Origin: Chitinophagaceae bacterium BSSC1
GTDB lineage: Bacteria; Bacteroidota; Bacteroidia; Chitinophagales; Chitinophagaceae
Assembly (NCBI GenBank): GCA_002256435.1
Contig: NKJC01000003.1
Coordinates: 248,001 to 312,000 of the forward strand
Direction of reading: 5' to 3'
Length of the DNA: 64,000 nucleotides
Below the pieces are notes generated by a model, which worked only from the letters and a program-made list of their open reading frames with translations, was not told the origin of the DNA and ran no database searches. This document shows, in pieces, positions 45,651-55,366 of the stretch (position 1 is its first letter; every line of letters starts with the position of its first letter). The position numbers and the translations under genes are program-made.

Positions 45651-46322
45651 TTAATATCCTGAATCTTGTAAAGGGGCACCAGAAACAATAGCTACGCCCG
45701 CGCTACAACCTAATCTGGTTGCACCTGCATCAACCAATTGTTTGGCAAATGCATAGTCTCTAATACCGCCAGAAGCCTTTATTTGAACCTGTGCAGGTAA
45801 GTGTGCTCGAAACAAGGCCACGTCTTCTACAGAAGCACCTTTTTCAGCATAACCAGTAGAGGTTTTTAAATAGTCAATTCCTGCTGCTCCATAAATATCG
45901 CAACAAGCAATAATTTCTTCTTTGGTCAATACCCCAGATTCAATGATCACTTTAATGGTCTTACCCTTGCTTCTGATAATGGGCATGATATGATTGATCT
46001 CATTAGCTATATAGGTAAAATCCTTGTTCTTAATGGCCGAGATATTGCAAACCAGGTCTAGTTCGTCTACCCCATCAACCATGGCCAAAACTATCTCTGC
46101 AATCTTGGCTTCCACCGCACTATAACCAAAGGGAAAGCCAATCACCGTTGCAACTTTAACAGTAGTACCAGCCGTTAGTGCTTTGGCTTGTTTGATAAAA
46201 TTAGGTGGTACGCAAACCGCCGCAAACCCATACTGGATAGCTTCTGCGCAAAGCTTGTCAATATCAGCCACCAAAGTGGTTGGCTTTAAAATAGTATGGT
46301 CAATAAAATGGTTCAGTTTCAT
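45651..46322 (-). CDS. deoC: Deoxyribose-phosphate aldolase
   Basis: Splits 2-deoxyribose 5-phosphate to glyceraldehyde 3-phosphate and acetaldehyde in deoxynucleoside salvage. Class I aldolase of 223 residues; the Schiff-base Lys is in YLKTSTGYA, with KVIIESGVL and KASGGIRDYAFAKQLVDAGATRLGCSAG. First gene of deoC-SPOR-M20-maeB-mlaE. A TATCTTTG -7-like box (46347-46340) just before the ATG could be its promoter. Confidence 0.96.
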   Translation of the reverse strand: MKLNHFIDHTILKPTTLVADIDKLCAEAIQYGFAAVCVPPNFIKQAKALTAGTTVKVATVIGFPFGYSAVEAKIAEIVLAMVDGVDELDLVCNISAIKNKDFTYIANEINHIMPIIRSKGKTIKVIIESGVLTKEEIIACCDIYGAAGIDYLKTSTGYAEKGASVEDVALFRAHLPAQVQIKASGGIRDYAFAKQLVDAGATRLGCSAGVAIVSGAPLQDSGY

Positions 46323-46364
46323 GGAAAAACTTTGAGCAGCAAAGATAACACAAGTACCAAAGCC

Positions 46365-46389
46365 AAATGCCCCGAAATCGGGGCATTTT
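46365..46389. terminator. Intrinsic terminator between secA and deoC
   Basis: AAATGCCCCGA and CGGGGCATTT arms around a short AAAT loop, G+C rich with A and T runs on the sides. It lies after the secA 3' end, on the far side of the tandem repeat, and just upstream of deoC on the minus strand. Confidence 0.7.
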
Positions 46390-46434
46390 ATGCTAATCTA
46401 TTCTAACTTCTCTTTTCTTCTCATTCTTCATTCT

Positions 46435-46560
46435 TCTCTCTTCACTCTTCACTCTTCACTTTCTTCCCTCTCTTCACTTTCTTCTTCCCATTCTTCACTC
46501 TTCACTCTTAACTCTTCACTTTCTTCCCCCTCTTCACTCTTCACTCTTCACTCTTCACTA
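46435..46560. repeat. Degenerate heptanucleotide repeat (TTCACTC)n, second copy
   Basis: A run of TTCACTC-like units interrupted by TTTCTTCC and TTCCCTC variants occupies the spacer between the secA stop (46566) and the terminator before deoC. It is the same unit as in the perfect array at 15323-15434. An apparent plus-strand open frame here codes only for a Leu/Ser low-complexity run and is not a gene. Confidence 0.8.
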
Positions 46561-46565
46561 AAGAA

Positions 46566-49500
46566 CTATGCGTCTTTTCCATGACAAGCTTTGAACTTCT
46601 TCCCACTTCCACAAGGGCAGGGATCATTACGGCCAATCTTTGGTCCAACTTGAACGGGTTGTTGTTTCACGGTTTCAGAAGGATCAATATAATCATTATC
46701 ATGACCAGCTGCATCCAATTCTTCTTTCTGGGTGCGCATTCTACTCAAATCTGTTTTTTGTGCACGACCTTCTTTTACATTGTCACCATCATTTAAAGGA
46801 ATAGCAGAATGACAAAGGAATTGAACAATCTCACGGTTTACTTCTCCATCCATTTTCTTGAACAGGTCAAATGCTTCCATTTTGTAAATCACCAATGGAT
46901 CTTTCTGTTCGTAAGTAGCCGTTTGCACACTTTGCTTTAAGTCATCCATGGCGCGCAAATGCTCTTTCCAAGAATCATCAATAAAGCCAAGGGTAATGGT
47001 ACGCTCTAGTGCATTCAATAGTTCCATACCACCAGAATTGATGGTCTTGTCCATAGAAGCCAAAACGTTCATCATTCTTCTTCCATCAGTAAATGGAACA
47101 ATTACGTTTTCAATATGATTACCCTGTTGTAAACGAATATTCTTAAACACTGGAATGCTCTGAGCAGCTAGGTCTGCTTTCTTGCGTTCGTAATTTTCAA
47201 CCGCTTCGTTATAGAGTCTTTCCGTTAATTGTTGTTCGTTGGTTTTAGACAATTCTTCGGCAGAGATTTTTGAATCAATCCCAAAGTTCACAATCACCGC
47301 CAAGCGGAATCCTTCGTGGTCATTTTGTTCTTTAAATGAACTCACCAAACCTTCAGCAACGGTATAAAATGCGTTGTCCAAGTCAAGTGCCAAGCGCTCT
47401 CCAAACAATGCGTGGTTACGCTTGCTATAAATAACAGTGCGTTGTTTGTTCATCACATCGTCATATTCCAACAAACGCTTACGAATCCCAAAGTTGTTTT
47501 CTTCTACTTTCTTTTGAGCCCTTTCAATAGACTTGGTAATCATGCTGTGTTGAATTACTTCGCCCTCTTTATAACCAGCAAAGTCCATCACTTTGGCAAT
47601 ACGCTCACTACCAAACATGCGCATCAAATCATCTTCCAAAGACACAAAGAACAAAGTAGATCCTGGATCACCCTGACGTCCAGCACGTCCACGTAACTGT
47701 CTGTCTACGCGTCTAGACTCGTGGCGTTCTGTACCCAAGATGGCCAAACCACCCGCTTCTTTCACGCCTGGTCCTAGTTTAATATCGGTACCCCTACCCG
47801 CCATGTTTGTGGCAATGGTAACGGCTTTAGCCAAACCTGCTTCAGCAACTACTTGTGCTTCTCTTGCGTGCTGTTTGGCGTTTAATACATTGTGTGCAAT
47901 TTGTTTTTGACGCAGCATTCTGCTCAGCAATTCACTCACTTCAACAGAAGTAGTACCTACTAGTACTGGGCGCCCTGCATCGGTTAGTTTTACAATCTCA
48001 TCAATCACCGCACCAAATTTTTCACGCTTGGTTTTGAAAACCAAATCCTGATCGTCTTTACGAATAGCAACCACATTGGTAGGTACGGTAACCACGTCTA
48101 ATTTATAGATATCCCAAAGCTCTGCAGCTTCAGTTTCTGCAGTACCAGTCATACCGGCCAGCTTATGATACATTCTAAAATAGTTCTGTAAGGTTACAGT
48201 TGCATAGGTTTGTGTAGCAGCTTCAATCTTCACATTTTCTTTTGCTTCAATGGCTTGGTGCAAACCATCAGAATAACGTCTACCATCAAGGATACGACCA
48301 GTTTGTTCGTCTACTATTTTTACAGAACCATCCATTACCACATACTCAACGTCCTTATCAAATAAGGTATAAGCTTTGAGCAATTGTTGTACGGTATGAA
48401 TCCTATCGGCCTTTACTGAATAGTCATTGATAATGGATTCTTTGGCTCTGAGTTTTTCTTCATCGCTTAATTCAGTTTGTTTGTCAACTGAAGCAAGAGA
48501 AACGCTAATATCTGGCAAGATAAAGAAGGTAGGATCTTCTCCAGAACCAGTAATTAATTGAATCCCCTTATCGGTTAATTCAACTGAATTATTTTTCTCA
48601 TCAATATAGAAAAATAGTTCCGCATCGGCCGTAGGCATTTCGCGGCTTTGATCTGCTAAATAAAAGTTTTCTGCTTTCTGCAATTTCACACGAATCCCCG
48701 GCTCACTCAAGAACTTGATCAAAGCATTATTCTTAGGTAAACCACGGTGGGCGCGGAACAGGGCCAGACCACCATCTTTGGGATCATCGTTTCCTTCTGT
48801 AATTTTTTTCTTGGCTTCGTTTAAGAATTGATTGGTAGCTCTTTTCTGTGCATCCACCAATTTTTCAATTCTTGGCTTCAAGTCAAAGAATTGTTGTTCA
48901 CCAGTATTGTGACCAATAGGACCAGAAATAATCAAGGGGGTACGAGCATCATCAATCAACACAGAATCCACCTCATCCACCATGGCATAATGGTGTTTGC
49001 GTTGCACCATTTCTTCTGGGGTATGCACCATATTATCACGTAGGTAGTCAAAACCAAATTCGTTATTGGTACCATAAGTAATATCGGCTAAATAAGCGTT
49101 TCTTCTAGCCTCACTATTGGGTTCGTGTTTGTCAATACAATCCACTGTAATTCCCAACCATTCAAAAATGGTTCCGTTCCACTCACTATCCCTTCGGGCC
49201 AAATAATCATTCACGGTTACAATATGCACGCCTTCACCAGCCAATGCATTTAAATAAGCAGGTAGTGTAGACACCAAGGTCTTACCCTCACCCGTTGCCA
49301 TTTCAGCAATCTTACCGGAATGCAACACACTACCACCAATCAACTGCACGTCATAGTGCTGCATATTCCAAGTAACCTGACCACCACCAGCAGTCCAAGT
49401 GTTTTTGAAAACAGACTCCTCACCTTTAATAGTAACATAGTCTTTTTTCACACTCAGGTTTCTATCCAGTTCAGTAGCCGAGCTTATGATTTCTGTATTT

Positions 49501-49874
49501 TCTTTAAACCTTCTAGCAGTTTCTTTTACAACAGCAAATGCTTCTGCTTGAATCAGCCCCAAAGCTTCTTCAATTTTTTTGTTGCGGTCTTTGCGCAATT
49601 TGTCTACTTCTTGGTAAATAGTATCCCTACCATGAATATCCGTTAAAGGCAATGCCTCAGCTTCGGCTTGCTTATTGGCAATAACTGCGTCAATATCTAT
49701 TAAGTGGGTTTTAATCCGCTGTTTGAATTCCTGGGTTTTGGCGCGCAAAGCGTCATTAGACAAGGATTGGTATTCTTGGAAAAAAGCATTTACTTTTTGA
49801 ACAATGGGCATGATCTGCTGCACATCTTTCTCGCTCTTGCTACCACCGAATAATTTGGATATGAATTTCAACAT
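46566..49874 (-). CDS. secA: Preprotein translocase ATPase SecA
   Basis: Motor ATPase of the Sec export machinery, pushing unfolded preproteins through SecYEG. The 1102-residue length, with insertions in the N-terminal half (for example [14 protein letters not shown]), is normal in Bacteroidota. Motifs: Walker [16 protein letters not shown]-box-like [26 protein letters not shown] and a C-terminal zinc-binding motif [14 protein letters not shown]. It exports the many signal-peptide-bearing enzymes of this region. A candidate -7 element TACCTTTG lies at 49990-49983. Confidence 0.97.
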   Translation of the reverse strand: MLKFISKLFGGSKSEKDVQQIMPIVQKVNAFFQEYQSLSNDALRAKTQEFKQRIKTHLIDIDAVIANKQAEAEALPLTDIHGRDTIYQEVDKLRKDRNKKIEEALGLIQAEAFAVVKETARRFKENTEIISSATELDRNLSVKKDYVTIKGEESVFKNTWTAGGGQVTWNMQHYDVQLIGGSVLHSGKIAEMATGEGKTLVSTLPAYLNALAGEGVHIVTVNDYLARRDSEWNGTIFEWLGITVDCIDKHEPNSEARRNAYLADITYGTNNEFGFDYLRDNMVHTPEEMVQRKHHYAMVDEVDSVLIDDARTPLIISGPIGHNTGEQQFFDLKPRIEKLVDAQKRATNQFLNEAKKKITEGNDDPKDGGLALFRAHRGLPKNNALIKFLSEPGIRVKLQKAENFYLADQSREMPTADAELFFYIDEKNNSVELTDKGIQLITGSGEDPTFFILPDISVSLASVDKQTELSDEEKLRAKESIINDYSVKADRIHTVQQLLKAYTLFDKDVEYVVMDGSVKIVDEQTGRILDGRRYSDGLHQAIEAKENVKIEAATQTYATVTLQNYFRMYHKLAGMTGTAETEAAELWDIYKLDVVTVPTNVVAIRKDDQDLVFKTKREKFGAVIDEIVKLTDAGRPVLVGTTSVEVSELLSRMLRQKQIAHNVLNAKQHAREAQVVAEAGLAKAVTIATNMAGRGTDIKLGPGVKEAGGLAILGTERHESRRVDRQLRGRAGRQGDPGSTLFFVSLEDDLMRMFGSERIAKVMDFAGYKEGEVIQHSMITKSIERAQKKVEENNFGIRKRLLEYDDVMNKQRTVIYSKRNHALFGERLALDLDNAFYTVAEGLVSSFKEQNDHEGFRLAVIVNFGIDSKISAEELSKTNEQQLTERLYNEAVENYERKKADLAAQSIPVFKNIRLQQGNHIENVIVPFTDGRRMMNVLASMDKTINSGGMELLNALERTITLGFIDDSWKEHLRAMDDLKQSVQTATYEQKDPLVIYKMEAFDLFKKMDGEVNREIVQFLCHSAIPLNDGDNVKEGRAQKTDLSRMRTQKEELDAAGHDNDYIDPSETVKQQPVQVGPKIGRNDPCPCGSGKKFKACHGKDA

Positions 49875-50084
49875 ATGGTTCTATTGTGTAAATCAGTTCT
49901 TTAATGGTTGTTTTTCCTAGTCAAAAAGGATGCTACCCAGCACATTTAGACAAAATGGCAGCAGTTTTTTACAAAAGGATGACAAAGGTAAAGATTTTCA
50001 GGCCTTGCCGCCCCTTTCACTAATGTTTTGTAAAATTTGGGGCTTCCCTAACAAAGTCAGGACCGATTGGCTAATTTTAGGCCA

Positions 50085-50723
50085 ATGAAGCATCTATTGA
50101 TTATCATGGGCGCTTGCCTCATAGGCATTGGCACCCAGGCACAGGACAAAAAGGTGGATACCCTGACCTATCAGTTAGCACCAACTTTCAATTTTAATGT
50201 GATGGATTCGGTGGCCAATAGAAGGAATCAACTTAACCAAACCAATCTCACTGTTTTATTGGCTTGGTCGGCCGCCAATATAGTACAGGGAAGCATTTCA
50301 GCGGGAAACCTCGCGGGTTCCAAACAGCATTTTCACCGAATGAATGCCTATTTCAATACCGTAAATTTGGCCATTGCCGGTTATGGTTTGTATAGACTTC
50401 AACAAACCAAAAAGCTGCATTATACCCTTGCCGATAACGTAAAAGCCCAACAAAAAATCAGCTCCTTATTACTTTTAAACTCGGGATTAGACATTGCCTA
50501 TATGACTACCGGGGTTTATTTACAAGAAAGGGGAAATAACCTGAATAATGATCAAACCAAGGGTTATGGAAGTAGTTTAATCTTGCAGGGGGCCTTCCTA
50601 CTGGTTTTTGACCTGATTCAGTATGTACAACACCAACAAAATGGCAAATTACTGAACCAATACCTAGGAAACTTACAATTGACTACTACCCAAAATGGTG
50701 TAGGCTTGGTAGTTCCCCTGTAA
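50085..50723 (+). CDS. Uncharacterised exported protein, DUF6992-like
   Basis: A 212-residue protein with a signal peptide (ends near GTQAQD) and several hydrophobic, probably membrane-associated helices (for example LTVLLAWSAANIVQGSI, YFNTVNLAIAGYGLY and SLILQGAFLLVFDLIQY). The pattern resembles DUF6992 proteins found only in Bacteroidota; function unknown. The ATG at 50085 (MKHLL) gives a normal signal; it lies in the 3' half of a short inverted repeat (ATTGGC 50066-50071 / GCCAAT 50081-50086) that could mask the start. Stands alone between secA and atpG. Confidence 0.7.
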   Translation: MKHLLIIMGACLIGIGTQAQDKKVDTLTYQLAPTFNFNVMDSVANRRNQLNQTNLTVLLAWSAANIVQGSISAGNLAGSKQHFHRMNAYFNTVNLAIAGYGLYRLQQTKKLHYTLADNVKAQQKISSLLLLNSGLDIAYMTTGVYLQERGNNLNNDQTKGYGSSLILQGAFLLVFDLIQYVQHQQNGKLLNQYLGNLQLTTTQNGVGLVVPL

Positions 50724-50832
50724 ATCCTGCCAATTTTTAGCCCTAAAGGGCGATGGCAGGGCCAAAACCACCCAAAATTTTCCACATTCCCTGTTTTTTG
50801 GCCGAAAGGATGGAATTTCAGGCCGTTTCTGC

Positions 50833-50840
50833 TACTTTTG
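50833..50840 (+). promoter_or_regulatory. Predicted -7 element upstream of atpG
   Basis: TACTTTTG matches the Bacteroidota TAnnTTTG box, 60 bases before the atpG ATG. No good -33 element is seen at the proper distance, so confidence is modest. The region 50724-50832 has no gene. Confidence 0.35.
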
Positions 50841-50900
50841 CATCCCGAAACAGGACCCGTAATCCGGTTCCCAAACCAAGAATTTTTAGAAAATCAAGAT

Positions 50901-51782
50901 ATGGCAGGTCAATTAAAAGAAGTACGTAATAGGATCAAGAGTGTTCAAAGCACCCAGCAAATTACCAAAGCCATGAAAATGGTTAGTGCTGCCAAGTTGC
51001 GCAGAGCTCAGGACAGCATTACCCAAATGCGCCCCTATGCTCAAAAATTACAGGATATGCTGAGCAATATTGTGAGCAGCATTGAAGGTGGTGTAACCCT
51101 TAAGTTGGCTGAAGAACGTACCATTGAAAAAGTATTGTTGATTGTTGTAACCAGTGACCGCGGACTTTGCGGAGGATATAACGCCAATATTGTTAAATTG
51201 GCTAAATCTACTATCGCTGAAAAATACCAAGCTCAATTCAACAAAGGAAACGTGGCCATTTGGAATATTGGTAAAAAGGGATTTGAAGCTTTAACCAAAT
51301 CAGGCTACAAAACCAATGAAACATACAAAGACATTTTCTTAAACCTGAAATTTGAAACCGTTCAGGCTGCTGCACAAGCTGCTATGAAGGCTTTTGAAAA
51401 CAAGGAATTTGACGCCATAGAAATTATCTACAGCGAATTTAAAAATGCCGCAACACAGGCATATGTGGCTGAACCATTCTTACCCATTCCAAAAGTGGCC
51501 AAGAAAGCAGGAGCTAAAAACACAGACTTTATCTTTGAACCAGCGGTTGAAACCCTGATTGAAGAACTGATGCCAAAGATCCTGAACACCCAATTATACA
51601 AAGCTGTATTAGATGGCAATGCCAGCGAACACGGTGCACGTATGACAGCCATGGACAAAGCCAGTGAAAACGCCAATGAATTACTCAAATCTTTGAAGAT
51701 CAGTTATAACCGTGCCCGTCAGGCCGCTATTACTACTGAGTTAACAGAGATTGTAAGTGGTGCTGCAGCTTTGCAAGGATAA
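50901..51782 (+). CDS. atpG: F1 ATP synthase gamma subunit
   Basis: Central rotor stalk of F1-ATPase linking proton flow to ATP synthesis. It has 293 residues from ATG 50901 (MAGQLKEVRNRIKSVQSTQQITKAMKMV, the conserved N-terminal helix), TSDRGLCGGYN in the middle, and the conserved C-terminal helix RMTAMDKASENANELL to QAAITTELTEIVSGAAAL. It is unusual here in being alone: the other atp genes are not adjacent. Confidence 0.97.
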   Translation: MAGQLKEVRNRIKSVQSTQQITKAMKMVSAAKLRRAQDSITQMRPYAQKLQDMLSNIVSSIEGGVTLKLAEERTIEKVLLIVVTSDRGLCGGYNANIVKLAKSTIAEKYQAQFNKGNVAIWNIGKKGFEALTKSGYKTNETYKDIFLNLKFETVQAAAQAAMKAFENKEFDAIEIIYSEFKNAATQAYVAEPFLPIPKVAKKAGAKNTDFIFEPAVETLIEELMPKILNTQLYKAVLDGNASEHGARMTAMDKASENANELLKSLKISYNRARQAAITTELTEIVSGAAALQG

Positions 51783-51828
51783 TATCCTATCTTTTCAAAC
51801 CATTACTAACGATACAGAAACGCAAGCC

Positions 51829-52713
51829 TTGGAAATTAGCACCATTATACCGCATATTGAAGTACTGATTTTTGCCAGTGACAAACCACTGACTTCTTTG
51901 GATATTGTAGAACTGATCAACAACAGTTTTGGGTTCCTTGAAGAAAGAATCATGCCTGACCAGGTAGATAGCGCATTACAGGGCATCAAAGAAAAATACG
52001 ATTCTGAATTTTATCCCTTTGAAGTAAAAGAAAGCGGCGGTGGCTGGCAGTTCCTTACCAAGAAGGATTACCACAAGACTATTGCCCAGTTAAATGGAGA
52101 CAAGTTCTTAAAAAGACTCTCCAATGCGGCTTTAGAAACCTTGGCCATCATTGCTTATAAGCAACCTATTACTAAGGGAGAAATAGAAGCCATTCGTGGT
52201 GTGAATAGTGATTATAGCATTCAGAAATTATTAGAAAAAGAATTGATCTTAATCAGTGGGCGCAATGAACACGCACCCGGCAAACCTTTGGTATACGCCA
52301 CTTCTAAAAATTTCATGGATTATTTTGGTATCAATTCTGCATCTGATCTTCCAAAAATCCGAGAGGTATTGGCAGAGCAAATGGTAGAAGGAACCAGACC
52401 TGAAGACTTTACTGATTTACCTGTAGCTGAAAATATTGGCTCCGCAACTTTGGCCGGTACCCTACCAGGAGAAGAAGGCGATATTTCTGAAGTAGTAGCA
52501 GTAAATGAAGATGGTGAATTGGTATTGGCTCCTGAAGAAACTAGCACAGAAGAAATTGCTGAATCAAATACTTCTACTGAGACTGAATCTGAAGAAACAC
52601 CTGCTACTGAAGAAACTTCTGAGGATACTTCTGAAGAGACGCCTGATGAGCAAGATTCAACCGATGAATCAGCTGCTTCTGATGATGAAGATCAGAAGGA
52701 TCAGCCTGAATAA
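51829..52713 (+). CDS. scpB: Segregation and condensation protein B
   Basis: Kleisin-associated subunit of the SMC-ScpAB condensin, needed for chromosome segregation. Winged-helix pair (about 1-170): PHIEVLIFASDKPLT, LSNAALETLAIIAYKQPITKGEIEAIRGVNS, LLEKELI and GKPLVYATSKNFMDYFGI. The C-terminal 100 residues are a low-complexity Glu/Thr/Ser/Asp tail. No ATG is available: the best start is TTG at 51829, which gives the usual L/MEISTIIPHIE beginning (294 residues). An alternative GTG at 51757 lies inside atpG. It starts 46 bases after the atpG stop. Confidence 0.9.
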   Translation: MEISTIIPHIEVLIFASDKPLTSLDIVELINNSFGFLEERIMPDQVDSALQGIKEKYDSEFYPFEVKESGGGWQFLTKKDYHKTIAQLNGDKFLKRLSNAALETLAIIAYKQPITKGEIEAIRGVNSDYSIQKLLEKELILISGRNEHAPGKPLVYATSKNFMDYFGINSASDLPKIREVLAEQMVEGTRPEDFTDLPVAENIGSATLAGTLPGEEGDISEVVAVNEDGELVLAPEETSTEEIAESNTSTETESEETPATEETSEDTSEETPDEQDSTDESAASDDEDQKDQPE

Positions 52714-52749
52714 TCTTTCCGTTTATTTCCATTAAATTATCTTTGGCAA

Positions 52750-53961
52750 ATGCAAGCATTGTCTTTTGAAACATTGGCAGCCATTGCCAATACCCATGGT
52801 ACGCCCGTTTATGTCTATGACGCAGACAAAATCAGTCAACAATACAGGCAATTAAAAACGGCTTTTCAGGATTCGGATACCCGATTCTTTTATGCATGTA
52901 AAGCCCTCACCAATATTAATGTACTCAAGCATGTAGCAGCTATAGGATGCGATATTGATTGTAGTTCTATCAATGAGGCCAAACTAGCCCTACATGTGGG
53001 TGTGGCCCCAGAACGCGTACTCTATACCAGTAATGGCATCCATTTTTCTGAGATCCAAGAAGCTGTGTCATTGGGTATTAATGTGAACATAGATAGCCTT
53101 TCTAATTTAGAAAAATTTGGTGCTGCTTATGGCCATGATTATCCTGTAGGCATTCGTTTACGCCCCAATATTATGGCAGGTGGTAATTTGAAAATTTCTA
53201 CAGGTCATGACAATAGCAAATTTGGAATTCCCATTGACCAATTGGATCAGATCTTAGACCTAGTAAAAAAATACAACTTATACATTCGAGGCCTACATAT
53301 ACATACTGGTTCTGAGATCAAAGAAGTAGCTGTGTTTATGCAGGTGGCCGATGTGTTTTCTGCCCTTCTACCCCATTTTCCAGAACTAGCTTTTTTAGAC
53401 ATGGGCGGCGGCTTTAAAGTAGCTTATAAAGACAGTGATCATATTACCCATATTGATGAACTTGGTGCGGAGATAGCTCGCTTTCAGAAAAATCTAGAAG
53501 CCCAATACGGTAAAAAATTCCAGTGCTGGTTTGAACCAGGCAAGTACTTGGTAAGTGAATGCGGATATCTATTATCAACCGTGAACGTGCTCAAACAATC
53601 TGGCAATACCGTTTTTGCTGGTATAGATACGGGACTCAATCACCTGATTAGACCCATGATGTATGACGCCTATCACCGCATTGAAAATATCAGCAACCCA
53701 GATGGGGCGCTACACGCATATACAGTAACCGGAAATATTTGTGAAACAGACACATTTGGCAGCAATAGAAAATTGCATGAAGTACGCGAGGGCGATGTTT
53801 TGGCTATTTATAATGCGGGAGCTTATGGATTTGAAATGTCTAGTAATTACAATGCTAGGTACAAACCGGCTGAGGTATTGATTCTTGGCGGTGAAGCCAA
53901 ACTGATTCGAAAAAGAGACGAATTTGCAGATTTATTAAGAAACCAGATTCCTGTCTTATAG
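52750..53961 (+). CDS. lysA: Diaminopimelate decarboxylase
   Basis: Last step of lysine biosynthesis, meso-diaminopimelate to L-lysine; PLP-dependent fold type III. The 403-residue protein has the PLP Lys in YACKALTN, HIHTGSEI, the glycine loop MGGGFKV, FEPGKYLVSECG, and the active-site Cys region GNICETDTFG. Start MQALSFETL. 36 bases after scpB and 24 before mlaF. Confidence 0.96.
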   Translation: MQALSFETLAAIANTHGTPVYVYDADKISQQYRQLKTAFQDSDTRFFYACKALTNINVLKHVAAIGCDIDCSSINEAKLALHVGVAPERVLYTSNGIHFSEIQEAVSLGINVNIDSLSNLEKFGAAYGHDYPVGIRLRPNIMAGGNLKISTGHDNSKFGIPIDQLDQILDLVKKYNLYIRGLHIHTGSEIKEVAVFMQVADVFSALLPHFPELAFLDMGGGFKVAYKDSDHITHIDELGAEIARFQKNLEAQYGKKFQCWFEPGKYLVSECGYLLSTVNVLKQSGNTVFAGIDTGLNHLIRPMMYDAYHRIENISNPDGALHAYTVTGNICETDTFGSNRKLHEVREGDVLAIYNAGAYGFEMSSNYNARYKPAEVLILGGEAKLIRKRDEFADLLRNQIPVL

Positions 53962-53985
53962 AACAAAATTGTAGTTTGCACTTAG

Positions 53986-54771
53986 ATGATTGAAATCCGC
54001 AACATAGTTAAACAGTTTGGAGATAGAACCATCCTAAATGACGTTAGCGCCATTATGGAGCCAGGCAAGTGCAACCTAATCATTGGCACCAGCGGTAGCG
54101 GCAAAACCGTATTGACCAAGTGCATGGTGGGTTTGTTCAAACCAGACAAAGGAGAAATTCTATACAATGGGGATGATATGTTTGCCATGGATAATGACAC
54201 CCGCAAACAACTACGTCAACAAATTGGTATGCTATTTCAAGGCACAGCCCTATTTGATTCTATGACCGTAGAACAAAATGTATTGTTCCCTTTAGACATG
54301 TTTACCAGGTGGACCCAGGCTGAGAAAAAGAAACGCGTGAACGAAGTATTAGATAGGGTTAATCTCAAAGACGCACACAAACGCTACCCTTCTGAAATCA
54401 GTGGAGGAATGAAAAAAAGGGTGGGTATTGCCAGGGCCATTGTACTGAATCCCAAATACCTATTCTGTGACGAGCCCAATTCCGGACTGGATCCACAAAC
54501 ATCCATGGTCATTGATAAATTGATCAAGGAAATCACAGACGAATACCAAATTACCACTATTGTGATTACCCATGACATGAACTCTGTGATGGAAATTGGA
54601 GACCATATTGTGTATTTATATAATGGTCAAAAACAATGGGAAGGTTCTAATAAAGACATCATTTTTAGCAAGGATCAATTGCTCAATGACTTTATTTTTG
54701 CTTCAGAATTCTTACAAGACGCCAAACAAATGCGCATGTTGGAAGCTGGTAAAAACAATAGCAATATTTAA
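53986..54771 (+). CDS. mlaF: MlaF-family ABC transporter ATPase (lipid transport)
   Basis: ATPase of the Mla-type phospholipid transport system. It has 261 residues with Walker A GTSGSGKT, ABC signature SGGMKKRVGIARA, Walker B YLFCDEPNSGLDP and the switch His in ITHDMNSV. The GMKKRV signature form and the absence of a fused membrane domain are MlaF-like. Its permease partner mlaE is at 40877-41614 on the opposite strand, whereas the two are adjacent in most genomes I know of. A gene for a redox protein follows 10 bases later. Confidence 0.9.
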   Translation: MIEIRNIVKQFGDRTILNDVSAIMEPGKCNLIIGTSGSGKTVLTKCMVGLFKPDKGEILYNGDDMFAMDNDTRKQLRQQIGMLFQGTALFDSMTVEQNVLFPLDMFTRWTQAEKKKRVNEVLDRVNLKDAHKRYPSEISGGMKKRVGIARAIVLNPKYLFCDEPNSGLDPQTSMVIDKLIKEITDEYQITTIVITHDMNSVMEIGDHIVYLYNGQKQWEGSNKDIIFSKDQLLNDFIFASEFLQDAKQMRMLEAGKNNSNI

Positions 54772-54781
54772 TACTTGTACC

Positions 54782-55282
54782 ATGACCAAGAAACTGACCC
54801 TTTTTTTGTTCTTTGTAATTGCTTTTGTAAGCCTAGAAGCTCAAGTTCAATCAGATACCCTTCCTCCTTATAAGAAGGACAACCATATGCCCGCGTTTAA
54901 AATCCAGAAATTTGACGATAGCTGGCTTACCCGGGACCAATTACCCAAGAATGTTCCAACAGTTATTATCTATTTTAGTCCAGACTGTGGTCACTGCAAA
55001 CACGAGGCAAGAGAGATTGTCAAGAATATTGACAAATTGAAAAACGTGAATTTTGTATGGATCTCTTATAAGGAGATGGAATTGATCAAAGAATTCTTCT
55101 ATGTTTTGGAATTATATAAGTACCCAAATATGTACGCAGGAAGAGATCCTAAGTATATGGTACCTGCATTTTATAGGGTTAAGTTCACCCCATTTGTAGC
55201 CGTTTATGACAAAAAGGGCTTGTTTGTCAAGGCCTTTGACGGAGGCGCAGAAATGCCCCAATTATTGCCCCTACTCAAATAG
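54782..55282 (+). CDS. Exported thioredoxin-like protein
   Basis: A 166-residue periplasmic thioredoxin-fold protein with signal peptide (MTKKLTLFLFFVIAF to SLEAQ) and active site CGHC (Cys69-Cys72) in YFSPDCGHCKHEA. The CGHC dipeptide is that of DsbA/PDI-like oxidants and many TlpA/ResA-like redoxins. Role is thiol oxidation, isomerisation or cytochrome maturation; not distinguishable. The ATG at 54782 is after mlaF, which suggests cotranscription. Confidence 0.85.
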   Translation: MTKKLTLFLFFVIAFVSLEAQVQSDTLPPYKKDNHMPAFKIQKFDDSWLTRDQLPKNVPTVIIYFSPDCGHCKHEAREIVKNIDKLKNVNFVWISYKEMELIKEFFYVLELYKYPNMYAGRDPKYMVPAFYRVKFTPFVAVYDKKGLFVKAFDGGAEMPQLLPLLK

Positions 55283-55366
55283 AAATAACACAATTATATA
55301 AGGCAGAAGTCTAGCTATTCAGTAACTTTACGCGTAGAATTAATCATTTTTAAATAGTTAACGCAT

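Noticed and set aside
46390..46584. Plus-strand open frame coding for a Leu/Ser-rich peptide
   Set aside because: It is produced entirely by the TTCACTC-type repeat; low complexity, no start context and it runs into the secA 3' end.
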